A stretch of 64,000 bases of DNA, taken from NCBI RefSeq assembly GCF_024586455.1, contig NC_065920.1, positions 77,678,215 through 77,742,214 of the forward strand, read 5' to 3'. The stretch is from Bactrocera neohumeralis. Taxonomy: Eukaryota; Arthropoda; Insecta; Diptera; Tephritidae. This document shows positions 1 through 10,780 of the stretch, piece after piece; the stretch's first letter is position 1; every line of letters begins with the position of its first letter. Both the position numbers and the translations under genes were made by a program. The notes under the pieces are model-generated. The model did no database searches, was not told the DNA's origin, and saw only the letters and a list, made by a program, of their open reading frames with translations.

Positions 1-300
1 TGCAAGGTCTGCGGTAGAACTATTTGCTTTTCTTTCGGTTTGAGTTTTTTTTTTTTTTTGAAGAAAAAATGGATTAATGGAGATGAAAAATACTTTTTAC
101 AAATTATACTTTGAAAAAATTTGTGTTGTTAGTGCTGAGGTTATGTATTTTATATATTCGGCTTTATATTCCAAGAGTTTCATATAGTTATCTTCATTAA
201 TTTTAATACTCTCTCAACATGTTGCAACAGATGGCGTAATCGTTTGTCCACCGACTGTTTATATCATCTAAAACTAATCGAAATAGATATAGAGTTATAT
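1..300. other. AT-rich DNA, no gene seen
   Basis: This is AT-rich sequence with poly-T and poly-A runs and no coding signal in either strand. It ends in a short (TA)n tract near 301-318 that borders a dispersed repeat. Confidence 0.6.
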
Positions 301-309
301 ATACTATAT

Positions 310-640
310 ATATATATAAATACAAATGATCAGGATGACGAGACTAACTGAATTCCGAGTGACTATCTGTCTGTTTATCCGTCCCCCCGTCTATCCATCC
401 AAACAGAATATGGTGCCAGGGATCACAGTAGCGAGTGACACCGTGCCCCAAAAATATTTTAATAGTGCGCACTGTTCCTTTAAAGGTTTAATAGTTATAC
501 ATATCCCTCAAACCGATGAAGTCTTTTACATAGCTCTTCTTTATACTCTAAGCAAATCAAATAATAACCACGCCCACTTTCCATTTAACAGTTGCGCTGA
601 AAACTATTTAAAATGCGAATAAGCTCGCAACAAGTTTTAA
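310..640 (+). repeat. Dispersed repeat family B, head part
   Basis: The copy opens with an AAATGATCAGGATGACGAGA-type motif, then TGACTATCTGTCTG with runs of CCGTC/CCATC, and ends in a segment reading CACGCCCACTTTCC. This order (ATCAG-ATGACGAG, CTGTC-CGTC, then CACGCCCAC) is a very common non-coding dispersed repeat in higher flies. The short frame across it has no recognisable domain. The head motif is shared with family A at 18.3, 36.3 and 50.5 kb. Confidence 0.6.
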
Positions 641-699
641 ATTTGATCAGCAAAGTGGTAGAGGAGGGCTTTTTAGGAGTAAATTAACAAATTGGAGAA

Positions 700-1245
700 T
701 GAGCGTGGCGTAGTGAAAACGCTGAAATTTCTTCCTGCCATACTTTTATCAGATTTTTTAGTTCTGTTTTACTTTTAGGCTAATGTTGAGCAACCTACAT
801 TTCATTACATGCCATAGGTGCTCAATGAGATTCATGTCGAGAGAGTTTCCTGGCGAATCCATGTGCTGCGAATATCTTCATCAAAACAAAACTGCGAACA
901 TTTTCACAAAAATTATAAAAGATTTTTAAATTATCTGTTAGCTATTGGTTAGGGATTGGCAGTGGTTTGTAATAAAAAAAAATTACTGATTTTGCGGGGT
1001 GGCATGGAGATGAGTCATCTTAGAACACTGCATGAGAAGAATGCTCTTCTACAAGAGGCTAGCATTGTAGCCGCTATGACCTCTTTATATCGTTCTGCGT
1101 TCATTATTCCGTCAATAAATAATAAAGGGCCACGTGCGTAAAAAGAGAAGCATCCTCAAATCATCCGGCTTTCAGGATGCTTCACTGTCCTTATTACGCC
1201 CCCAAAACGTCGCACGTATGGCAGAGTGCAAGTTAAAACTGCTTT
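700..1245 (-). pseudogene. Tc1-like transposase relic
   Basis: Read on the minus strand, about 1133-1060 encodes GPLLFIDGIMNAERY, which matches the Tc1 motif around the second half of the DDE domain (a G-P-L-V-F-I-D-G-I-M-N-A type block). About 863-785 encodes DSPGNSLDMNLIEHLW, the Tc1 signature containing the last catalytic acidic residue (usually DWPGNSPDLNPIENLW). The segments lie in different frames with stops between them, and the QQDNDPKHT block is not recognisable, so this is a dead copy. No terminal inverted repeats were found. It belongs to the IS630-Tc1-mariner superfamily with a DD34E-type core. The plus-strand open frame across it is a shadow. Confidence 0.8.
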
Positions 1246-1429
1246 TGTTTTGAAACCCTTACTAACTTTCATGTGATTTAGTCTACAACTGATTGAGCTT
1301 TGTTTTCACTTTTTAATATTTTTGAAAAATAACACGTCACTTACTTATTTCCAAGTAAAAAAAATTCGTTACCGCAAAAAGTATTATAGCGGTGTCGCCA
1401 AATATGCGTTCACTAGAAAAATTTGAATG

Positions 1430-2040
1430 GTAAGTTCTGCGTGGCCGCAGGTGTATATCTCAATACTACTTGACCGGTTAGTAAATATGCTGAAAAAATC
1501 CGATGACATTCACGTTTACTTTCTGTATATCAATTTTGAAATGTTTTCTCCAGGCAATATACAAATCAAACATCAACAAAGTTATCACAGTGCCCTCAAT
1601 ATATTTCAAGTAACAAAAATTATGGAAATCGGTTACAACTTTTCAAAGGCTCAGACACCAAATTTGTGCACCCCAGTATATTAAGCTGATTTTTTACCGA
1701 ATATATTGGTTAATCTGTCAGATCTAATATAGAAACTTGAGGATAATATTTTTGTTATGACAGTATGCCCTTGTCCATATATATAGTATATTTATATTAT
1801 ATATATACCCATATATAACATAAATATGTTCGAATTTCCGGTTGATTTTTATCGGTTAATATGTAAAAAAGTCTTAATGAAATTTAGATAGAATAATAGT
1901 AATATTCTAATAATAATAAATACTCCTGTCCAAAATTGATGAAAGCAGGGCAATACTTTCCCTAGTTCCCACATACCCAATATGAATCGCTTGACTGTAT
2001 AAACGCCTTATCTATTGATCAATTTGAAAGGTTTTTTAAT
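1430..2040 (+). repeat. Dispersed repeat family B, body part
   Basis: Non-coding dispersed repeat. Recognisable blocks are AAGTTATCACAGTGCC, ATGGAAATCGGT, TTTCCGGTTGATTTTTATCG and TTCCCTAGTTCCCACATACC. These follow the CGACCAACCGATTTCGAC-type segment in longer copies, a part of which lies at 35.1 kb. The 85-residue frame at 1427-1684 is fortuitous. I do not know which transposon class generated the family. Confidence 0.5.
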
Positions 2041-2540
2041 TTGCAAATTTTTAGAGTATAAAATGTTCGGTTATACCCGAATTTAGGTCCACCTTACTTG
2101 TTTATTTTGTTAGTTTCTTTCACAATATTCAAGATCAAAAAATTTGTAAGCATGTGTTTGTTGCCAGAAAAATTGTATTTCATTACCAAGCCACGGTAAA
2201 ATGGTTTTGAATAGTATCTGGATTCTTTTGATAGCAAGAACAACCCACCCAACAACATTTCCTTAGGCAATTTCTGATAACAGCTGTCCGAAGTCACTTC
2301 TGCCCGCAGAGCACAAATTGAAAGCAGATTGCAGATAACAACTTCTGGCTTTTAGGAGCTTTCAACTTTAATTAAGAGTGACCCATTTCAACTCAAGCTA
2401 CAAACTTCATTTGACTATAGACGAGAACGTGCCGGTACAGACGCCCGGTATGCCCACTTCACCACACTTAAGCTGAAAAGTTAAAGGAAACACAATGAAA
2501 ATTTGACCAACTCCAGCAGCTAACAACCTGAGTACACATC
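2041..2540. other. Unique sequence, nothing recognised
   Basis: No homology, RNA gene or repeat is recognised. The composition rises gradually toward the GC-richer island that follows. The 67-residue minus-strand frame has no domain signal. Confidence 0.5.
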
Positions 2541-3235
2541 AATTTAGACAGCAATGACAAGGCTCAACAAAGAGTGCTCAGCTTTTAGCCAGAAATAGCT
2601 GTCGCCGTATGGGGGAGGCGCTGATGCAGAACAGGCAGGTGTAAAAAATTGACAATTTTCACTTGGCTGGCTGGCTGACGTTAACTCTTCTGTCACTGTT
2701 TCGCCGCCAACACCACTCCTTGTTTCGGAAAGTAACACCCTGATGTGCAACGCAAATTATGTTGGTTACTTTGGCAGGGTTTTAGTAGCTCACGCTGTGT
2801 CTGTGTGGCTGAGGTGGCCACACCGCATTGAAGACTTTAACTTTATTTCCCTGCTAAATGACTTAACACTGCGGCGAGCGCAAAAATAATAAAGACAAAT
2901 CAACTGCGAGGGCACTCATAAAGCAGCGCATGAGTGGTAAAGGGTGAGCAGCGAGGCAGGCGCAGGGAAAGTGGAACCCGCGGTTACCCCTAAGATGGTG
3001 TTCAAACGTGACGCCATTTTGCGCGCTTCTACACGAAGTACGTTGCGCGCCGTGGGACGCATTTGGCAGCCCTTCAACTCAACACACAGATAGATACAAA
3101 TACACTTACCAATGAATGTTCGTTGCGCCGCATTGCAGACGAAATAATTTTCCAGCTGTACGCGTCAAAGTGAGAGAGGCGTTGCCGGCGCAAGGGGCGC
3201 ATCGCAATGCGTGTGCAGTGAGTTATGTATATATG
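2541..3235 (-). promoter_or_regulatory. GC-richer island, possible minus-strand promoter
   Basis: This stretch is much richer in G+C and CpG than its surroundings, with repeated GCGC and CGCCG words at 2980-3200, and carries no transposon signature. On the minus strand a TATATAC-like element lies near 3235-3225, followed by GC-rich leader-like sequence and a consensus splice donor at 3109. In flies this pattern often marks a transcription start region. It could equally be an enhancer. Nothing coding beyond a few codons can be shown. Confidence 0.3.
3110..3200 (-). other. Possible first exon ending in a splice donor
   Basis: On the minus strand a GC-rich leader leads to ATG at 3133-3131 and eight codons (MRRNEHSL) that end exactly at a strong donor, TTG|GTAAGTG, with GT at 3109-3108. 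Phase would be 0. A downstream exon would lie at lower coordinates, perhaps outside the window. This rests only on the donor match and base composition. Confidence 0.25.
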
Positions 3236-5190
3236 CTGTATTGGCCCTCATTCTAGGTGTTATTGGCCGCTTGTTCGTTCGCATATATTTTGCGTCCTAT
3301 TTTTGCGACTATTATTGGAGCAAGTTCCGGCGCCTGGCGCAGACAAACAATTTTGCTTTTTAATATCGACTATTTTTACACATTGCAATATGCATAGTTT
3401 CTCGATTTTTAAAATGTTAAATTTTTAAAGTCTTGAAAAGTGGCAGAGCGCATGGAATATTCATGATTCTTTTGATGTAAAATTCAGGCTTGAAGAATAA
3501 ATGCTTTAAGTTAGGACTTTGTGAGAGTGAAAGTCATTTCAACTGAAACCGCAAAAACTACATTTTCATTAATAATATTTTCAAATAGATTTATGGCATG
3601 TCTACGCTACTCAGATCTGTCTTCATTGAAACATCAAATTAAGTAATCTTTTGGCTGCAGCTCATACATACAATGAGCAGATAATCTCTAGTGCAAAGTT
3701 ATAGCAAAATTATGTGCATAATTATGTCACAAGTTGCAAGCTGCCTGCTTTTAAATTCATTAGATTCGAATGCGAAATCATAAAGCAACTTCAATTTGCA
3801 ACTTGGAAACAAGCATCACAACTCTCGAGCCTCCTCCTGCCGCTAGCTGCCGCTCAAATCACAACATTCATGCTGCTCGAAACAGATGTCACATATGCGG
3901 TAATATTTCCTAGACGCACACATGTACACTCAGGCGATATCAGATTGCCATACGCTTCCAAAGTTGTTAAACAATGCTGCCGAATCAAAACCAACCACAT
4001 TTGTCTCAGCATTTAGGCAAATCACCAGCTATTTATATCAACAAGAAAATACAGCACATACTCTAACACTTACACACACACATGCACCCATATAGATGTA
4101 GTTTCGGTTTGACTGACCATTTGCCGTTATGGCATGTCATTTGTTTGCCTCTCTATCGAACTAAGTCGTTCGTAAAGCCCATGCACAATGTTGTTAGTTT
4201 AATATATTTGTGTAGCTGTGTATATGCATGTGTGTGTATGTGCTTCTAATATCAATATGGTTAGTGGTTGTTTGGGCAGCGCCTACATACTTCATTAATA
4301 CTATAAGTAAACTCTTTGTTGAATTCATTCAAGCAGAGCAATATTTGCACTTCGCTACACACAAATACACACACATACGTGTATATACGAGTACTTAAGC
4401 AGCCACACTCATGCATAAAATATAGTATGAGTGCGCTTGGTCGGCTTAGTATCTGCTGCTGTTACTGCCTTTGCTGCTGTTATCAATGGCCAGGGATTTC
4501 CTGTTTGCTGTGGTCGAATTGTTGTCTTCCTTGTTTGCTGTCCGCTCTGAAGAAATATTTGTGTTCGCACTTTTTACGCAACAGTGGAAAACAAAGAGAA
4601 TTAGTGTTGTGCACAGACTTTTTTCTACTTTTATGCACGATAGTGCTTTGGCTTTGCTTAGATTCGATGATTTGAGTTACTTTCGTCTCTTTCTTTGCAT
4701 TTTATATCCAGGAATGGAAGATTTTCATTTAGACTTTCACAGCAAATATTATTAAAAATGGTTTGTAGTATTTTTTGTATTAGTCAGTACAGTAATGACT
4801 AATTCCTTTTCGATGAAATATAGTTTTTTTCTTTTGAAGCAAGAAATGGATTATTTCAAGCACTTCAAATAGTCTTTTGGAAAAAAATCTGTTTTGATTC
4901 TGTTTTGAGTTTGAGTTGAATTTAGATAATAGTAAAGTTAAGTGAGTATGTGTAAACTAGAAATTAATAAATTCCAATTTCAACAAATAAATACAAATAC
5001 ATTCCATGCAAGCATTTGAGTGTGTTAGGAAATTATAAAAATAGTGAAATAGTGAAAATAGTGATCCGATATAATCAATTTCTTAGAGGACTGCACTATT
5101 GCCTTAGAAAATAATTCATGACAAATTTCACAAAGATATCTTGTGAAAAAATTTTCCATATCAGCTCTTCATTCAGTTTAATGCAAATTT
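3236..5190. other. Unique AT-rich DNA, no gene seen
   Basis: Contains short CA/TG tracts near 4068-4085 and 4360-4375, and a CTGCTGTT/TTGCTG-rich patch near 4450-4500 that generates fortuitous leucine- and cysteine-rich frames. No domain, RNA gene or transposon motif was recognised. Confidence 0.5.
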
Positions 5191-5289
5191 TTAAACGAGT
5201 ACTACATGTTGCCGGAGGGATTAAAAAGTAAAAAAAAAAAAACTAATTGCAAGACTTTAACTGAATATAAAGGTAAAATAATGGTCTGT

Positions 5290-6170
5290 AAGCGTTTTGT
5301 TCTACATAAATTAAGCGGATTACAACGGTTTACGTTTTTCGGAAAATCGATTTTTTTTATTGTGTTATTAAATTATACAATACCTCTAGAATAATGTATG
5401 GAGACTGGAGACGTGTCTTCCATCTATCACAACATGATCGACCTGGTTGGTGGCTTTTCGATCCGGAAACACTCAGGTATGGGTTACGGGTTTCAAATAA
5501 TCGAATTTTTTTATTCTTATTAAATTTTACAACACCTTCTAAATTTTCAAGTGATCCGAGTAAGAGTTTCGGAGATACAGGCTTGAGAACTTGTGCGCTC
5601 GAGGCTTGCTAGACTGCATTTTTGAAGTCGGTTGGCAAGATTACTCTAGAACTACTCAACCGTTCTTCATAAAATTTTACATAGGTCTTTGAGAAACAAT
5701 CTTAAAGACTTGGACGAAGGATTTTTTTTTCGAATATTACTATTTGAAAAAAATATCGTGAAATTATCATGCTGAAAAATCCAATTTTCAGTTTTTTTTC
5801 CAAGTTCTAAGTTAAAGTTTCAACTGAAACACGTATTTTTTTACTTTAGATGATCCTGTAAGGAGTTATCCTGCCAAAGCGTGTGCACTTTTTTCCTAGG
5901 GGTTACCGGAAATGCCGTTGCAATGGTCGCGTTTAAAATATTTTTTTCCACAAATTTCAGAACTTCTTTGTTTTTTTTTTTAATTGAAAAAGGTAATTTA
6001 ATTACAATTACAATTTATATATATAGCACTAGCGGTTAAGCCATCAGCTTAATTTCTTTGTTAAAAGTGGATGTTTCTAACAATACAAAATTCGAATAAA
6101 ATATTTTATTTCTATATGAGAAAAAATTGTTGAAAAATGCTGTTTTTCAATTTTGGAAGCTCATGTAACC
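5290..6170 (+). repeat. Dispersed repeat family C, long copy
   Basis: About 5495-5620 and 5660-5730 match 58500-58640 and 58650-58720. Shared words are ACAACACCT, CTAAATTTTCAAGT, GATCCGAGTAA and TTTCGGAGATACAG, followed by AACTTGTGCGCTCGAGGCT and then TTCTTCATAAAATTTTACA. The 3-prime parts also match (GAAAAAATTGTTGAAAAA, CATGTAACCCC). The family is non-coding as far as I can see and its class is unknown. The 62- and 72-residue frames here are not conserved in the second copy. Confidence 0.6.
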
Positions 6171-6215
6171 CCTGAAATTAACCTCAAATGTGAACGATTT
6201 TTTTATGAATTGATT

Positions 6216-6400
6216 TTTCTCAGCAACCATCCTCCGTATTTGCCAGATTTATTACCCTGTGACTATTTTCTATTTACAATATGAAAGCAGCATCTTTTGA
6301 TGATATTGCAGTCATTAAAGAAGTCGTCATCGAGGTGCCGAAGAACATAAATAATAACTTTCAGGATAATATAATGTGCATATAAAATAACATCCAAAAC
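6216..6400 (+). pseudogene. Mariner-like transposase C-terminal relic
   Basis: About 6220-6282 encodes LSNHPPYLPDLLPCDYFLFT, the mariner block that normally reads NHPPYSPDLAPCDFFLF and carries the last catalytic Asp of the D,D(34)D triad. A stop follows. In the next frame about 6282-6378 encodes a plausible continuation (MKAASFDDIAVIKEV..., then IPKNINNNFQDNIM-like). Nothing of the N-terminal part or the terminal repeats is recognised, so only the 3-prime end of the gene survives. Confidence 0.72.
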
Positions 6401-6639
6401 TTTCGGTTCGGATACACATAGAAAATTGTGAAACTGCTTTATTAGGATTATCACCCAAATTTTAGTTTCTTAAAGAGCTTTATCAGTCTTCACACAGCTT
6501 TACTTTGGGTTTTTGGCTTACTTTGGTTATGTTAACAGTTTCCTTTGGTAAATTTTATTAAGTGTTTTTCAAAAAATTCTTCAGTGACTGTAAACCCTTA
6601 GGTGGTAAGCTGTAGAGCACTAAATTTCCTACAAAACTA

Positions 6640-6994
6640 TGAGTTTTACAATTTAAAATGATTTTTTTTGGATTAAGTTATAAAATTAGTAAGAAAACTA
6701 TATTTTTTCCTTAAAAAATCAACCAACTTTCCATTAAGTTATTTTAAACGGTTAGGTTTACGAAAAAATCTTTAGAGACCATTTGTAAGGCGTTCAATTT
6801 CTTACAAATTCTATGAAACGAGGTATTTTTGCAAGAATTTAGAAGCGAGAATTGAACTTTTCTAACTGATTAAAAGAAAATATTGTTAACTTTGAGGCGG
6901 ACGGCGTCCCGTTACAATTAAGAGTTCTAACTAGCAAAGATTTCTTTAAAAGAGTCTAAAAACCTATTTTTCAGATTCGTTTTTTAACCCACCC
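6640..6994. mobile_element. Short element sharing ends with the 13.5-kb piggyBac-like copy
   Basis: The right edge reads AACCCACCC followed by TA, the inverse of the GGGTGGGT terminus at 13547 and the same as the right terminus at 15186. Inside, the segment around 6815-6880 (ACGAGGTAT..., AGAATTTAGAAGCGAGAATTG) is the reverse complement of 13640-13700 and of 14920-14960. The segment around 6755-6790 (TTTACGAAAAAATC...AGAGACC) is the reverse complement of 15005-15040. It looks like a MITE or end fragment of that element. The left boundary is not resolved. Confidence 0.55.
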
Positions 6995-6996
6995 TA

Positions 6997-9200
6997 ATAG
7001 CAATTTCTTTTCTATATATATATGTATATGAATATACATCTGTGTAAGAGTAAGACTAAGATGTTAGCAAGGAATTAGATTTTCGTCGCAAAAGTGATAA
7101 ACTTGCGGATTTGCAAAAAATTGAATGTCTAAGACTATCTGTGCTAACATAATATTAGTAGGTGTCCTTTCCACAGCCAAGAAATGCAACTTCAAATCAG
7201 TATGAGCAAACACACACGCACACTTACACACACAAATAAGCAGACTTGCTTTAGGCCACGAAGGTTTTGTGCTTGTTTCGCCGCGTTTGAATGGTTTCGG
7301 TTATGGGTTGCCGCCTCCTGCTCTATGCCACATGATAGGCTTAAAGACTTTGTTGGTCACCCGTCCTTTCCTTAAACATGCACAAGTGTGTGTTTCGAAA
7401 TGGATTCTGTTCGTATGATTTTGTTGCTTTGTTGCCAAAGAAAAACAAAAGCAAAACGACCAAATTGGCCACTATGTAATTTAGGCGGTAGTTCGTCGGT
7501 CTGATTTTTGTTGAGCCACACGACACCCTTTCATTTCCATTCACTCCCTTGCCTGTTTGCCTACGAAAATTTATGTGTGGCGAATGTGCGCGGTCAGCAT
7601 TGTTTTCCTTTTAGGCCAACCGCTGACCATTTGGGCAAAGGCATTGATCGGCGCCCGCACTAGTCGCACTCGGCTGCATTCGTTTACAATACAGTTACCC
7701 AAATGACTGTTGTTTGTTTGTTATTGACCATATTTTTGAATGAAGCAGCTTATGCTCACTGATTGTTAGTATTGGGGGTCCCATACATAGACATTTATAT
7801 GACTTCACTGTATGTATTACTGTAGTTTAGTATCGAAGGTTGGAGTGGGAAAGTCTTTGGCTTAGTTTTGCAGTATTTGTTGCTGCTGAAATGCTTTCTG
7901 ATGAAAGATATTAACTGCAAAATCATCTTCTAAGAAACATTCAATCCTATTTGTATAGAGAAATTCAAAAGTTGTTCATAACGGCAATATTTTATGTTAT
8001 CTGTTCTTCATAATATTTCTGTTTAAATCAACAATTCCTTACTTCTCCTAATATAAACAACTAATAAGGGTTAAGACGATTCGCTGCTTGAATGTCAGTG
8101 CGTGAGTTTGATGGACTAACTACGTTAACAATTCGTATTGCCGTGCTAAATCAGAGTTTTACCTTCACATACACATAAAGTATATATGTGTATTACATAT
8201 GCACTTCCTCTTTCACCTCCAACCAGTTCCTGTCTCTTTTTTTTTTACTGACTGCATTATTGTTATTTCATTGTGTACCCTTTTTCCGTACTCTTTATTG
8301 CCTTATTGCCATTGTTTGTGTTGTTGGCATTTAGAAGGAATTATGAACGGGTTTTGTTATGCTTAGCACGCATTAAATGAGCTCACTTAACGGCACTATT
8401 TATGCGTGTGTGTTAACGGTATGTTCGATATGGGAATTGTAGGCCTTAAATGGGTTAAATGGGCTTGAATGGATGTACTATTCAAAATTCAAATCAGTTT
8501 ACATCAAACGATTTAATCAGCTTTGCAGTAGTACATATTTACTTTAATTATTAAAATTACTTATTTAATATGCAAATAATATATACTACTGTCCAAATCA
8601 TATTTTATTGGATTGAAATCATATTGTTCTGCTGGTACCTCAACAGGAAGCTTTTCTAAATTCACTATATGTATTGGAGCATATTTGTTTTACTGCTTTC
8701 AATAATGCAAAGCATCAATAATGATCACATCGATTGCTCAAAAGCCTCTGAAAAGGCCAATCACTCTCTCCTGCTTTCTGTTATCCTGTCTTTTTCGACT
8801 GCACGGTGCTAGTCTCCGTTGAATAATTTCCTCACTTTTAATTTGAAGTTTTCTCCTTAGAAAAATTTATCAAGGACATACATATATCATTGTTACAAAC
8901 CTTCAATGGGATCGTAATAGTTTAGTATTATGCTCTTTGCACTCTGAACTAAGTAGAATAAAAATTTCCGATTGATTTCGCGTTCAAAGATTCTAACTTG
9001 CTTGGAGTTATATATCTTGATTTTTCCTTACCACAACTTGATTTTAATTATGATGTTAAATGATTACGTATGGCCGCAATAATTGTCCTCAGACTCAGAA
9101 AAAGCGGCAAGACTGGGCTCTTTCGAAACCGGAATTTGTTTTCATTAAAAAATACTTGGATTACCCTTGAATTTTTTTTTCTGCTCGAAGGAAGCATGCA
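6997..9200. other. Unique DNA, no gene seen
   Basis: Contains a TATATATG tract at 7012-7030, a CACACACG tract near 7208-7232 and a GC-richer patch at 7560-7680. No domain, RNA gene or transposon motif was recognised in any frame. Confidence 0.5.
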
Positions 9201-9204
9201 AGTT

Positions 9205-9560
9205 GAAGGGTCACTGAGCAAGTCTTTCCTCAATTACGTTGACGACATCGAACGATACGCCGACCGACTAACTTCCGGCAAGCACTGACCGCCATTCACA
9301 GCGGAGCTATCAATACCCTTACCGACTCCCTTGCAGTGAATAGCGTTCTTGAAGTCAAATCACCACCCATTGCAGACGAAGAGCTCGAGTTGCCGCGAGA
9401 AACGAGAGTGGCCCTTGGGCAGCTTTGTTCTGGATATTGTAGCAGGTTGAACTCCTACTTATCCAGAATAGCCCCCGACATATCCAATCTATGTCCTGCG
9501 TGAGTCTCGTGCAATGACACCCTTTCCTTTGGTCCGACCCCGTTGAAAGAACGCGTCCGT
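9205..9560 (+). pseudogene. Jockey-type LINE reverse-transcriptase tail relic
   Basis: About 9205-9288 encodes KSFLNYVDDIERYADRL, and about 9376-9490 encodes EELELPRETRVALGQLCSGY, then CSRLNSYLSRIAPDISNLCP, then AC. This is the conserved C-terminal region of jockey-clade LINE polymerases, which includes the ELPRETR...LRSGYC...YLSRIDPDI block and the first cysteines of the terminal C/H motif. Stops and a frame change lie between the pieces. A second, shorter copy of the same region lies at 25985-26262 in the same orientation. No poly-A or target duplication was found. Confidence 0.8.
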
Positions 9561-9569
9561 TAGATGACG

Positions 9570-10780
9570 TCGACGACAACTGATAATCACAACAACAAAG
9601 AGTCGCCTGAAGAGCCTCTTTGCATGCCTCGTCAGTTGATATCAACTGCACAACTGCATCGTAAGAGATCTAGTGAGATCCTCGAATTCAGGCAATTTCT
9701 TATTTCAAGAGTTATAGGAATTCTTACTGGCCTGTCTGATGATGATTCATGGTACCGAAGATTTTATCGCTCTCCTTCTTGGTTCACTACAGGATGATTG
9801 ACATCGGGTGAAGATCAGTAACTAGCAACCAATCGCAAGATCAAACCCAGATTAAATCGTAAGTGGTCAAGTGTTCTAACTTGGGACTATCCGACAAAAT
9901 TCATGCAGTAGGATAGATAATTTAAGTTGTTTGGAAGATAATAAGATAGAATTCTATCAACATTTTCTACTTAAAAGTCCTACGGTCCCGGTTCAAACAC
10001 TTTTAGACTTTCAGGTGAAATAGAGGAAATATTATGAAGGCGCTTAAGCAGATTTTTGACAGGCTCAAGAAGCTTTATCGAGAGTTAACATCAAATACAG
10101 GAGCTTTATCTCAAAGTAGTGTATTATCAGTTTAAATGTGATATTCCGCGATCTTGGGAGATCAGGTACCTAAACTAACCTATAACGCTCAATTAGGAGT
10201 GGTTAGTCTGATATGCTCGTGAGTCACGCATTGACCAGCTTTGGTCCTTTGCGATGTCAGACGAAGGGAAGATACATTGACGACAATTTCAATAGATTTC
10301 ACTTTCGACACCTCTTCCAACGCTTCATACTACATATAGAGCCCCAATCTTTTGAGATTTTTTGCAGTTAGCTCGGTTTGCCAGCCCTATTCTATAAGCA
10401 TGAACCCCTACTAAACTGCGACCAGTTTGTGTTTACTCGAAACCTTTCTTCTCAGTTGAAAAGCGGGATCATGGGGTCAACATTACATACCGAGCTATTT
10501 CCGAAAGTTCTATGTGAAAATTTTCCTGCAGCTCATGGCCGCCCCGCCGATTTTCTGCGCAGTTTTTAGCAAAGAGGTCAATAAATGGTAGATTTAGCAC
10601 TAGTTCAAGAACAGCGATGTTCAATTAGATAATTGAGCAAATATTTGTCTAACAAAAGAAGGAGAGAGCGCTGCTTTACTTGAAGCAATTGATTATACCT
10701 TATTTAATCAGAAAGTACGTTCATAAATAGATTTAAACTTCATGTTATGCCTTGACATTCCACATTCAGATCTATTTCTA
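9570..10780. other. No gene seen; probably decayed repeat DNA
   Basis: No domain could be read in six frames. The sequence borders a LINE relic and has the even, patternless composition of old repeat DNA. The 63-residue frame at 10378-10569 has no recognisable motif. Confidence 0.4.
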
